Shown here in pieces: positions 1-5,736 of a stretch of 9,602 nt of DNA; the stretch's first letter is position 1, and the number at the start of each line of letters is the position of its first letter. The position numbers were made by a program, and so were the translations under genes. Origin of the DNA: an uncultured Bacteroidota bacterium (GTDB lineage Bacteria; Bacteroidota; Bacteroidia; Chitinophagales; Chitinophagaceae); the NCBI GenBank assembly GCA_946480675.1, contig CAMLKS010000064.1, forward strand, positions 1-9,602, written 5' to 3'. The notes beneath the pieces are model-generated. The model worked only from the letters and a program-made list of their open reading frames with translations, had not been told where the DNA came from and did no database searches.

Positions 1-517
1 GCATCATCCTTAGAGGGTCGTCAGAGAAGGTGATATCCGGGTCCAGCGGTGTGCGTATCAGTTTGTCCTTAATATCCTGCATGCCGTTGAATGGATCCAC
101 CAGCTTGCCATAGTCTGCTTTATTCAGGCTGATGGCCATAGCATTGATGGTAAAATCGCGTCGTAGCTGGTCATCGCTTAGAGTGCCGGGTGTTACTTCC
201 GGCTTGCGGGAGTGTTGCCTGTATGATTCCTTACGCGCCCCTACAAATTCTACTTCAAAGCCATGCCATTTAAACTGTGCGGTACCAAAGTTTTTAAAGA
301 AATTGACACTGGGCCGGTGCGGCAACTTTTTGGCCACTGCATGGGCCAGGTCTATGCCATCGCCAAGGCACACGATATCTGCATCCTTCGTGCGGCGGCC
401 TATTATTTTATCGCGCACAAAGCCGCCTATCAGGTAGCTATCCATCTGCATCTCTTGTGCAGTAGCTCCTATCAGGTCAAACAAATACTGTTCTTCGGGC
501 GTGCAGGTAATATCCAT
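1..517 (-). CDS. cca: CCA-adding tRNA nucleotidyltransferase (class II), N-terminal part, cut by the left edge
   Basis: This gene encodes the N-terminal 172 residues of a class II nucleotidyltransferase of the CCA-adding enzyme/poly(A) polymerase family, which builds or repairs the 3' CCA end of tRNA from CTP and ATP. The visible motifs are GGFVRD (residues 31-36, nucleotide-binding loop), DAD (45-47, the two metal-binding aspartates), a third acidic position in EVEF (about E90), [10 protein letters not shown] (119-128, the family signature), DPFNG (141-145) and DDPLRM (166-171). The rest of the neck/body region, and in many Bacteroidota relatives an HD domain, would lie beyond the left edge. 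Start: ATG at 517 gives a natural family N-terminus, and no better start exists. The gene lies 33 bases after the Sua5 gene on the same strand, so co-transcription is likely, but a perfect -7 element just before its ATG suggests its own promoter too. CCA-adding versus poly(A) polymerase activity cannot be settled from this third of the protein; CCA addition is the usual role in this phylum. Confidence 0.9.
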   Translation of the reverse strand, partial: MDITCTPEEQYLFDLIGATAQEMQMDSYLIGGFVRDKIIGRRTKDADIVCLGDGIDLAHAVAKKLPHRPSVNFFKNFGTAQFKWHGFEVEFVGARKESYRQHSRKPEVTPGTLSDDQLRRDFTINAMAISLNKADYGKLVDPFNGMQDIKDKLIRTPLDPDITFSDDPLRMM

Positions 518-524
518 ACGGGCG

Positions 525-532
525 CAAAGCTA
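525..532 (-). promoter_or_regulatory. Candidate Bacteroidota -7 promoter element for the CCA-adding enzyme gene
   Basis: On the minus strand the sequence TAGCTTTG matches TAnnTTTG at all six fixed positions. It ends 7 bases before the ATG at 517, so transcription would begin at or next to the start codon. No clear TTG -33 element lies at the usual distance, which lowers confidence. Confidence 0.4.
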
Positions 533-550
533 AAACAACTAAAAGAGATA

Positions 551-1114
551 TCACGGACGTAAAACGGTCATATGGCCCTCATCATCCATTTTCACTAATC
601 GCGATGGTGGCTTTATGGTTTCATCGTCTCTGCGGTGTTGCACTATATAATCTACACCGGTTTTTATAGCTTCCGATACCTGGCTGAAGGTTGCCGGCGT
701 AGGTGCGCCGCTGATGTTGGCTGAAGTAGAGACAATAGGCTTCTGCAAGCGTTTTATCAGGGCTTTGCAAAAAGGATCGGTCGTTACGCGTATCGCTACG
801 CTTCCATCTTCGTTTATCACATTATCTGCCAGGCCTATAGCCCCTTCATATATCACGGTTGTAGGCTTCTCAAAACTTTCCACCATATCTATGATATCTG
901 GCGGTGGCGCAGCTACATATTGCAGAATATCCCTGGCATCTGCCAGCAGCACAATCATGCTTTTCTCTCTCGGGCGCTGCTTTACAGCAAAAACTTTATC
1001 CACCGCAGCTTCGTTCAGTGCATCGCAGCCTATGCCCCATACCGTATCGGTAGGGTAAAGGATAGTGCCCCCGCTGTTTATTATATTTAATGCGTTCTTA
1101 ATGTCTTGTTCCAT
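551..1114 (-). CDS. tsaC: L-threonylcarbamoyladenylate synthase (Sua5/YrdC/TsaC family)
   Basis: This enzyme makes threonylcarbamoyl-AMP from threonine, bicarbonate and ATP, the first step of the universal t6A modification at position 37 of tRNAs reading ANN codons; it acts in the cytoplasm. The 187-residue protein is a single YrdC domain, lacking the extra C-terminal Sua5 domain of about 340-residue relatives. Visible family motifs are YPTDTVWGIGCDA (20-32), KQRPREKSM (45-53, the nucleotide/phosphate-binding basic cluster), a central SVAIRVTTDPF segment (105-115) and STSANISG (129-136). The start at 1114 places the YPTDT motif about 20 residues in, as usual for the family. It is the first gene of a two-gene tRNA-metabolism unit with the CCA-adding enzyme downstream. 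A TAnnTTTG element with a TTG 23 bases upstream lies about 60 bases before the ATG. The assignment is secure; tsaC versus sua5 naming is a matter of convention for single-domain forms. Confidence 0.93.
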   Translation of the reverse strand: MEQDIKNALNIINSGGTILYPTDTVWGIGCDALNEAAVDKVFAVKQRPREKSMIVLLADARDILQYVAAPPPDIIDMVESFEKPTTVIYEGAIGLADNVINEDGSVAIRVTTDPFCKALIKRLQKPIVSTSANISGAPTPATFSQVSEAIKTGVDYIVQHRRDDETIKPPSRLVKMDDEGHMTVLRP

Positions 1115-1155
1115 ATACTGTAGTAAAAACGGGTGTTTTATTGAAGCTTAATAGC

Positions 1156-1163
1156 TATTTTTG
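1156..1163 (+). promoter_or_regulatory. Second TAnnTTTG element, plus strand, in the divergent gap
   Basis: TATTTTTG matches TAnnTTTG on the plus strand. The nearest TTG upstream (1141-1143) is only 12 bases away, shorter than normal, so this may be a weak promoter or simply the mirrored arm of the palindrome it forms with 1174-1181. If used, it would give the first DUF1573 gene a leader of about 105 bases. Confidence 0.25.
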
Positions 1164-1181
1164 TGGTAAGACCCAAAAATA
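1156..1181. repeat. Imperfect palindrome joining two opposed -7 elements
   Basis: The left arm TATTTTTG (1156-1163) plus GGT (1165-1167) is the reverse complement of ACC (1171-1173) plus CAAAAATA (1174-1181). One base (T1164) is unpaired and the centre is AAG (1168-1170), giving 11 complementary pairs. It lies between two divergent genes and its arms are the two promoter elements listed here, so a regulatory role (operator, or mutually exclusive polymerase binding) is possible. A terminator role is unlikely at a point where no gene ends. Confidence 0.5.
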
Positions 1182-1207
1182 CACCATAGTTAACAGGGGA
1201 TTAACAA
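1174..1207 (-). promoter_or_regulatory. Candidate promoter for the Sua5 - CCA enzyme unit
   Basis: On the minus strand TATTTTTG (1174-1181) matches the Bacteroidota -7 consensus TAnnTTTG. A TTG (1205-1207) lies 23 bases upstream as the possible -33 element, at the long end of the accepted spacing. Transcription would begin near 1167, giving a leader of about 50 bases before the ATG at 1114. Confidence 0.45.
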
Positions 1208-1220
1208 CCCTTTAGGGGTA

Positions 1221-1247
1221 TTGTAACTGTCTTAGGTATTAAATTTG
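1221..1247 (+). promoter_or_regulatory. Probable promoter of the DUF1573 gene pair
   Basis: TTG (1221-1223) is followed after 16 bases by TAAATTTG (1240-1247), a full match to the Bacteroidota -7 consensus. Transcription would begin near 1253-1255, about 20 bases before the ATG at 1275. This is the best-placed promoter for the two tandem secreted proteins. Confidence 0.55.
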
Positions 1248-1274
1248 TTTTACTCATTTAAAAGTCCAGAAAAA

Positions 1275-1787
1275 ATGAAAAAGGTTTTACTTTCTTTAGG
1301 TATGGTGTTTATGGCTACAGGCTTTGCTATGGCGCAAGATTCGCATGCAGGTCACAACCATGGCACTACTACTACAGCCGCAGCACCTGCTCCGGCAGCC
1401 GCTCCTCAGGCTAAGACATCTACAACACTGACCACTGAAAACATGTCTTTCACAGGCGATGTGCACGAATTTGGCAACCTGCCTGAAGGCCCGAGTGCTG
1501 AACACGAATTCAAATTTAAGAATACGGGTAAAGAACCCATCATAATTTCTAATGTAACGGCTTCCTGCGGTTGCACTACACCTTCTTATTCTAAAGAACC
1601 CGTACTGCCTGGTAAAACCGGTAGCATCAAAGCGGTGTATAGCACTCAAGGCCGTGTAGGTCCGTTTACAAAAGCCATTACTGTGGTATCTAACGCCGGT
1701 ACTAAAGTACTGACGATCAAAGGTACAGTTGACAAAGCACCTGAAAATTCAGTGCCTGCCAACAAATCAATGGTAAAAACAAACTAA
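1275..1787 (+). CDS. Secreted DUF1573 domain protein with His-rich, Ala/Pro-rich N-terminus
   Basis: This 170-residue exported protein belongs to the DUF1573 family, an Ig-like beta-sandwich related to ASPM/SPD-2/Hydin domains; its molecular function is unknown. A Sec signal peptide (residues 1-20, Lys-rich start, hydrophobic core, AMA|Q cleavage) leads to a short His-rich stretch HAGHNHG (24-30) and a low-complexity Thr/Ala/Pro linker (31-51). The DUF1573 core (about 61-160) contains DVHEFG (62-67), GKEPIII (85-91) and the hallmark SCGCTTP (97-103, C98 and C100). Start: an in-frame TTG at 1245 would extend the protein by ten residues, but it overlaps the TTTG of the promoter and spoils the signal peptide, so ATG 1275 is preferred; the A-rich bases before it are typical of this phylum. 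A paralogue follows after 31 bases. The His-rich tail and CxC motif could bind metal, but that is inference only. Confidence 0.85.
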   Translation: MKKVLLSLGMVFMATGFAMAQDSHAGHNHGTTTTAAAPAPAAAPQAKTSTTLTTENMSFTGDVHEFGNLPEGPSAEHEFKFKNTGKEPIIISNVTASCGCTTPSYSKEPVLPGKTGSIKAVYSTQGRVGPFTKAITVVSNAGTKVLTIKGTVDKAPENSVPANKSMVKTN

Positions 1788-1818
1788 GAATAGCTTTTAG
1801 CTGAAAAATAACCGGAAG

Positions 1819-2226
1819 ATGAAGAAGATAGTAGCAGCATTGTTTCTTACGCTTTGTGCCACTGCAGGTGCTTATGCACAGGGTGCAGAGTTTAAGTTCA
1901 AGAACGGAGATGTTCACGATTTCGGTACTTTGAAGGAAGGCCCGGTGGCAGAACATGCTTTTGAGTTTACAAACGTGGGTAAAGAACCACTTATTATAGT
2001 AGATGCAAAGGCCGACTGCGGCTGTACTACTCCCGAATGGCCCAAACAACCCATTTTGCCTGGTAAAACGGGTAAAATAGTGGTGCGTTATACAACCAAG
2101 GGCCATGTAGCGCCATTCAATAAACATATTTATGTAAAGTCTAATGCTAAAGTGCCAAATGGCAATGAGCGTTACGACTTGCAGATAAAAGGCGTGGTGG
2201 TAGCTGCCAAAGAACCGGGAAATTAA
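1819..2226 (+). CDS. Secreted DUF1573 domain protein, tandem paralogue
   Basis: This 135-residue exported protein is a second DUF1573 family member. It has a Sec signal peptide (residues 1-20, cleavage AYA|Q) joined almost directly to the Ig-like core, without the His-rich and Ala/Pro linker of its upstream neighbour. Core motifs are DVHDFG (31-36), GKEPLII (54-60), DCGCTTP (66-72, C67 and C69) and LPGKTG. Over an 81-residue ungapped stretch I count 50 identities (about 62%) with the neighbour, so the two arose by tandem duplication or are kept similar by shared function. The gap of 31 bases and the shared downstream terminator suggest one transcript; a near-match -7 element, TAGCTTTT (1791-1798), could add a weak internal start. 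The function is unknown. Proteins of this family are secreted and common in Bacteroidota, often in several copies. Confidence 0.85.
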   Translation: MKKIVAALFLTLCATAGAYAQGAEFKFKNGDVHDFGTLKEGPVAEHAFEFTNVGKEPLIIVDAKADCGCTTPEWPKQPILPGKTGKIVVRYTTKGHVAPFNKHIYVKSNAKVPNGNERYDLQIKGVVVAAKEPGN

Positions 2227-2250
2227 TACCGGACGAAACATGACGAATAT

Positions 2251-2282
2251 AGAATGGCCGCCTTATGGCGGCTATTTCTTTT
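2251..2282 (+). terminator. Rho-independent terminator after the DUF1573 pair
   Basis: GCCGCC (2257-2262) and GGCGGC (2267-2272) form a perfect 6-bp stem around the TTAT loop. It is extended below by G-T and A-T pairs and followed by a T-rich run (2275-2281, one C). It lies 30 bases after the stop codon of the second gene. Confidence 0.8.
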
Positions 2283-2287
2283 ACAGG

Positions 2288-2320
2288 TTGTTGAAACAAT
2301 GGTGCATTCGCTTAATTTTG
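2288..2320 (+). promoter_or_regulatory. Promoter of the aminotransferase gene
   Basis: Two overlapping-phase TTG triplets (2288-2290, 2291-2293) precede TAATTTTG (2313-2320), a full TAnnTTTG match; the nearer TTG is exactly 19 bases upstream, an ideal spacing for the phylum. The element ends only 4 bases before ATG 2325. It directly follows the terminator of the previous operon, as expected for an independent transcription unit. Confidence 0.55.
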
Positions 2321-2324
2321 CGCC

Positions 2325-3518
2325 ATGCCGGTAATATCACATCGCGGGGCGCAAATGCCGCCTTCCCCCATACGGAAATTGGTACCTTATGCAGAAACTG
2401 CGAAAAAGAAGGGTACAAAGGTTTATCATCTTAACATTGGCCAGCCAGATATAGAAACACCTAAAGCTATACTGGATGCCGTTCGCCATACCGATATGAA
2501 GGTATTGGAGTATAGCCATAGCGCAGGTTTTGAAAGCTATCGTAAAAAACTGGTGGAATACTACGCGCGCAATGGCGTAAATGTAAACCACAACCAGATA
2601 ATCGTTACCACAGGTGGTTCTGAAGCCATCCTCTTTGGCATAATGAGCTGCCTGGACCCGGGTGATGAGATCATCATCCCTGAGCCATTTTATGCCAACT
2701 ATAATGGTTTTTCTACCAGCGCCGGTATCAAGATAGTGCCGATACCATCTGGCATAGACGATGGTTTTTCACTACCGCCGATAGAGGCTTTTGAAAAAGC
2801 GATCACTACGCGTACCAAAGCTATAATGATATGCAACCCCAACAATCCTACAGGCTATCTGTATAGCCGCGAAGAGCTGGAGGTGCTGAAAGAAATATGC
2901 CTGAAACACGACTTGTTTTTGTTTAGCGATGAAGCTTACCGCGAGTTTTGCTACGATGGGAAAAAACACATCTCTGCACTTTCATTAGAAGGGTTGGAAC
3001 AGCATGCTATACTGATGGATACTATTTCTAAAAGGTATAGTGCTTGCGGTGGCCGTATTGGTGCATTCGTTACGCACAACCAGCAGGTGCTGGATGCAGC
3101 TATGAAATTTGCACAGGCAAGACTGAGCCCGCCATCGTTCGCCCAGATATTGGGTGAAGCAGCGGTAGACCTGCCTGCAGATTACTTCAGCGAAGTACAT
3201 GCAGAATACAACAGCCGCCGCGACCTGTTGGTGAGCCGCCTGCAAACTATGGAAGGTGTAAAATGCCCGATGCCCGGTGGTGCTTTCTATGCTATGGCCG
3301 AACTGCCGGTGGATGACAGCGAAAAATTCTGCCAATGGTTGCTGGAGTCTTTCTCACATAATGGTGCTACGGTAATGATGGCACCTGCTGCGGGCTTCTA
3401 TGCTACACCGGGAAAAGGAAAGCAGGAAGTGCGCCTGGCATATGTGTTGAATAAAGAAGACATCAATGGCGCTATGGATTGCCTGGAAGCTGCACTGAAA
3501 GAATACAATAAAAAATAA
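2325..3518 (+). CDS. PLP-dependent aminotransferase, class I/II (aspartate aminotransferase-like)
   Basis: This 397-residue cytoplasmic fold-type I enzyme transfers amino groups between an amino acid and a 2-oxo acid using pyridoxal phosphate. Landmarks: NIGQPDIETP (37-46) in the N-terminal arm, TTGGSEA (95-101, cofactor phosphate-binding region), NPNNPTG (171-177, Asn contacting the cofactor ring oxygen), SDEAY (201-205, Asp pairing with the pyridine nitrogen and Tyr), SKRYSACGGRIG (235-246, with K236 as the Schiff-base lysine), and EVRLAYV (368-374, R370 as the likely substrate carboxylate-binding arginine). All catalytic residues are present and the length is typical. The substrate cannot be fixed; aspartate or aromatic/branched substrates are all possible. 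Start: ATG 2325 gives an N-terminus that I believe is conserved in Bacteroidota relatives, but the adjacent promoter would make it leaderless or nearly so. ATG 2355 (residue 11) is the alternative. The gene is a single-gene unit between two terminators. Confidence 0.9.
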   Translation: MPVISHRGAQMPPSPIRKLVPYAETAKKKGTKVYHLNIGQPDIETPKAILDAVRHTDMKVLEYSHSAGFESYRKKLVEYYARNGVNVNHNQIIVTTGGSEAILFGIMSCLDPGDEIIIPEPFYANYNGFSTSAGIKIVPIPSGIDDGFSLPPIEAFEKAITTRTKAIMICNPNNPTGYLYSREELEVLKEICLKHDLFLFSDEAYREFCYDGKKHISALSLEGLEQHAILMDTISKRYSACGGRIGAFVTHNQQVLDAAMKFAQARLSPPSFAQILGEAAVDLPADYFSEVHAEYNSRRDLLVSRLQTMEGVKCPMPGGAFYAMAELPVDDSEKFCQWLLESFSHNGATVMMAPAAGFYATPGKGKQEVRLAYVLNKEDINGAMDCLEAALKEYNKK

Positions 3519-3535
3519 AATAGTTGCTATAAATA

Positions 3536-3560
3536 AAAAGCCCCTCAACGAGGGGCTTTT
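3536..3560. terminator. Bidirectional terminator between aminotransferase and adenine deaminase genes
   Basis: GCCCCTC (3540-3546) pairs perfectly with GAGGGGC (3550-3556) around an AAC loop. Four A (3536-3539) before and four T (3557-3560) after extend the stem and provide a T tract for each strand. It sits in the 48-base gap between convergent genes and can stop both transcripts. Confidence 0.9.
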
Positions 3561-3566
3561 CTGTTT

Positions 3567-5207
3567 TTATAAAGTTACATCTGTAAACCGGAATGCCTTT
3601 CCATCAAACAGTCCCTTATCACTTAGCTTTAGCGATGGTATCACCAGCAAGGCCATAAACGATAAGGTCATAAAAGGTGCTTTCAGTGATGTGCCCAATT
3701 CTTTGGCCTTCGCATCCAGTGCTGCATATTGCGCTGCTACTGTATGCCCGTCTTCTGCAGACATCAAACCTGCTATAGGCAATGGCATAGACAAAACAGT
3801 GCTTGCATCTTCTGCTACCGCAATACCGCCTTTGCTTTCTATGAGTGCATTAACAGCTGCTGTAATAGCATTATCATCTGTCCCAACCACCACTATATTA
3901 TGGCAGTCGTGCGCTACGGTAGAAGCCAATGCACCTTTCTTTAAACCGAAGTTTTTAATAAAGGCAGTAGCTACCGGGGCATCTTTAGTGTACCGGTTTA
4001 CAACGGCTATCTTCAGTATATCATTCGTTACATCGCTTACTATTTGCCCGTTTTGTATTAATGCTGGCAATACCAGCTCATTCGTTACCAGTTGGCCCTC
4101 TATGGCTTCTATCACGCGTATTTGTTGTTTGCCTTCTTCTACGGATACAGCAAAATCTGTAATGGCTTTTGGATTAGTATCAAAATTATTAATAGGGGTT
4201 ACAGCTACTTCAGGTAGTAATATTTTGCCTTTATCATATACCACCCTGCCACCAATGTAATTTTGCAATACCGCAAAGTCTGTAGTATTATTCACCACTA
4301 TAAAATCAGCAGCATCGCCCACGCGCAATTGTCCCACCGGCAGTTTGTAATGTTGTATCGGATTGACGCATGCAGCAGTCAACACATTAAATAAGTCATG
4401 CCCTTTTTCTAAGGCTCGTTTTACATGCCCATTAATATGATGCAGCACCAGGTCGTCCGGGTGCTTATCATCGCTGCAAAACATTACATGCTTAGGATGT
4501 GTGCTTATCAGTGAATGCAGGGCCTCGAAGTTTTTGGCGGCACTACCTTCCCGTATCAGTATCTGCATGCCGGCAGCTATCTTGTCCAGCGCTTCCTGCA
4601 GTGTAAAACATTCATGATCGGTAGTGATGCCCGCAGCAGCGTATTGTGCTGCTGTTTCGCCCATCAGCCCCGGCGCATGCCCATCTATGGGCTTACCTAT
4701 ACGCTTGGCAGCGCCCAGCTTCGCCATTACTTCTGCATCTTTATACAATACACCGGGGTAGTTCATCATTTCAGCCAGGTACCATATATCAGGGTTCTGC
4801 AGTAGTTCCTCGGTAGCCTTCGCGTCTATATGCGCACCTGCCGTTTCAAAAAAGGTTGCCGGCACGCAGGATGGTGCGCCAAAGAAGCACTTGAAGGGTG
4901 TATGCCTGCTATTGTCTATCATATACTGCACACCCGGTATGCCGCATACATTGGCTATCTCATGCGGGTCTGATACCGTAGCAATGGTACCATGCACCAC
5001 AGCCATACGCGCAAAAGCTGTAGGTACCAGCATAGAGCTTTCTATGTGCACATGTGCATCTACAAAGCCGGGAAGGATGAATTGTTCCGGCGCATCTTCC
5101 GTTTCTGTAATAGTAGTAATGATGCCATTATCTATAGTAATGGTTGCGGGATAAATGCGGCGCTGGTGCAGGTCTATCAGCCTGCCGCTGATGGTGAAAG
5201 CATACAT
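3567..5207 (-). CDS. ade: Adenine deaminase
   Basis: This 546-residue enzyme of the amidohydrolase superfamily hydrolyses adenine to hypoxanthine and ammonia in purine salvage (cytoplasm, binuclear metal centre). It shows the N-terminal small beta domain, then LPGFVDAHVHIESSM (45-59; H52 and H54 are the metal-binding HxH pair), SDPHEI (79-84), DGHAPG (176-181), TDHE (197-200) and FCSDDKHPDDL (244-254; metal-binding Asp/His region). The C-terminal adenine deaminase domain is seen from about residue 390, with a HDCHNIVVVG segment that is characteristic of Ade rather than other amidohydrolases. The length is normal (families run about 550-600). Start: ATG 5207; the TAnnTTTG-like TATCTTTA on the minus strand (5212-5219, five of six fixed bases) ends 4 bases before it and could be a weak internal promoter. 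The gene follows the haemoglobin gene after 23 bases, so co-transcription is likely. Confidence 0.95.
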   Translation of the reverse strand: MYAFTISGRLIDLHQRRIYPATITIDNGIITTITETEDAPEQFILPGFVDAHVHIESSMLVPTAFARMAVVHGTIATVSDPHEIANVCGIPGVQYMIDNSRHTPFKCFFGAPSCVPATFFETAGAHIDAKATEELLQNPDIWYLAEMMNYPGVLYKDAEVMAKLGAAKRIGKPIDGHAPGLMGETAAQYAAAGITTDHECFTLQEALDKIAAGMQILIREGSAAKNFEALHSLISTHPKHVMFCSDDKHPDDLVLHHINGHVKRALEKGHDLFNVLTAACVNPIQHYKLPVGQLRVGDAADFIVVNNTTDFAVLQNYIGGRVVYDKGKILLPEVAVTPINNFDTNPKAITDFAVSVEEGKQQIRVIEAIEGQLVTNELVLPALIQNGQIVSDVTNDILKIAVVNRYTKDAPVATAFIKNFGLKKGALASTVAHDCHNIVVVGTDDNAITAAVNALIESKGGIAVAEDASTVLSMPLPIAGLMSAEDGHTVAAQYAALDAKAKELGTSLKAPFMTLSFMALLVIPSLKLSDKGLFDGKAFRFTDVTL

Positions 5208-5230
5208 GCTATAAAGATACAGCGGCGCAA

Positions 5231-5632
5231 CTACAATATCGATTTACCTTCACGCGCCCACTGCACTTTCATATCTATCAGCTGCATCATAGCTGCTGCC
5301 CTTATTTTGGCAGTTTCTGCCACCTCACCTGCAAACAGGCTGTCCAGTGTTTTGTGCCACAACTGTAGCCAGCGATCATAGTGCTCCTGTTGCAGCTGTA
5401 TTTTCTTATCTATTTCAATATGCTTTTTTACGGGGTTGCCTGTATAGCTTGCTTTATTCAGCAGCACCGTTTCCCAAAAGCTATACATAACGGGCAGGTG
5501 ATGCGACCAGTCATTGCCTATTATCTGTTGGAAGATGTAGCCTAGCACATCATCTTTACGCACCTTGTCATAAAAACTATTCACCAGCAACTCAATATCC
5601 TCTTTCGAACGGATGTCTCCCATAATGGCCAT
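5231..5632 (-). CDS. Group III truncated haemoglobin
   Basis: This 133-residue globin has the 2-on-2 truncated fold of group III (P-type), the class of the Campylobacter protein Ctb. From memory of Ctb, the matching landmarks are FYDKVRKDDVLGYIF (20-34, with Tyr B10 at Y21), WSHHLPVMYSFW (42-53, H45 at distal position E7), NPVKKHIEI (66-74, H71 as proximal haem ligand F8) and HYDRWLQLW (84-92, W88 as the Trp G8 that shapes the haem pocket). All haem-contact positions are kept, so it should bind haem. Known roles of the family involve oxygen or nitric oxide/nitrosative chemistry, but the role here is not shown by sequence. Start: ATG 5632 or ATG 5623 (Met 4, MGDIRSK); the -7 element ending 10 bases before 5632 leaves almost no leader for 5632, so 5623 is quite possible. 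It is the first gene of a unit with adenine deaminase. Confidence 0.92.
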   Translation of the reverse strand: MAIMGDIRSKEDIELLVNSFYDKVRKDDVLGYIFQQIIGNDWSHHLPVMYSFWETVLLNKASYTGNPVKKHIEIDKKIQLQQEHYDRWLQLWHKTLDSLFAGEVAETAKIRAAAMMQLIDMKVQWAREGKSIL

Positions 5633-5642
5633 GTTTATGATA

Positions 5643-5650
5643 CAAAGTTA
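5643..5650 (-). promoter_or_regulatory. Candidate -7 element for the haemoglobin - adenine deaminase unit
   Basis: On the minus strand TAACTTTG matches TAnnTTTG fully, 10 bases before ATG 5632 and 19 before ATG 5623. No exact TTG occurs at the expected -33 distance (only CTGTGG-like bases), so the upstream half is weak. Confidence 0.45.
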
Positions 5651-5701
5651 TTGCTATTCGCAGCCACAGATGCTTAAAAGCTGATTCTAAAAATGTATTA
5701 T

Positions 5702-5709
5702 TGTATTTG
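5702..5709 (+). promoter_or_regulatory. Weak candidate -7 element for the first sensor kinase gene
   Basis: TGTATTTG matches five of the six fixed positions of TAnnTTTG. It would put the transcript start near 5715, about 20 bases before ATG 5737. There is no convincing TTG upstream. It is reported because it is the only candidate found in the 5633-5736 gap on this strand. Confidence 0.2.
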
Positions 5710-5736
5710 CATGAAGAATTTTATTGCTTTCGGCAG

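Noticed and set aside
132..562. Overlapping plus-strand open frames across the left edge
   Set aside because: They lie antisense to the CCA-adding enzyme, whose catalytic motifs are intact; the plus-strand translations show no recognisable domain.
1717..2241. Minus-strand open frame of 174 codons over the second DUF1573 gene
   Set aside because: Antisense to a clear signal-peptide/DUF1573 protein; its translation is Cys/Leu/Phe-rich without domain signals.
2240..2434. Plus-strand 64-codon frame starting just after the second DUF1573 gene
   Set aside because: It runs through the terminator hairpin and the aminotransferase promoter and overlaps that gene out of frame.
3691..5381. Several plus-strand frames of 70-190 codons
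   Set aside because: All are antisense to adenine deaminase or the haemoglobin, which carry complete family motifs.
5701..5736. TTG 5701 as the start of the first sensor kinase
   Set aside because: It would put 12 polar/aromatic residues ahead of a good signal peptide and overlaps the only candidate -7 element; ATG 5737 fits better.
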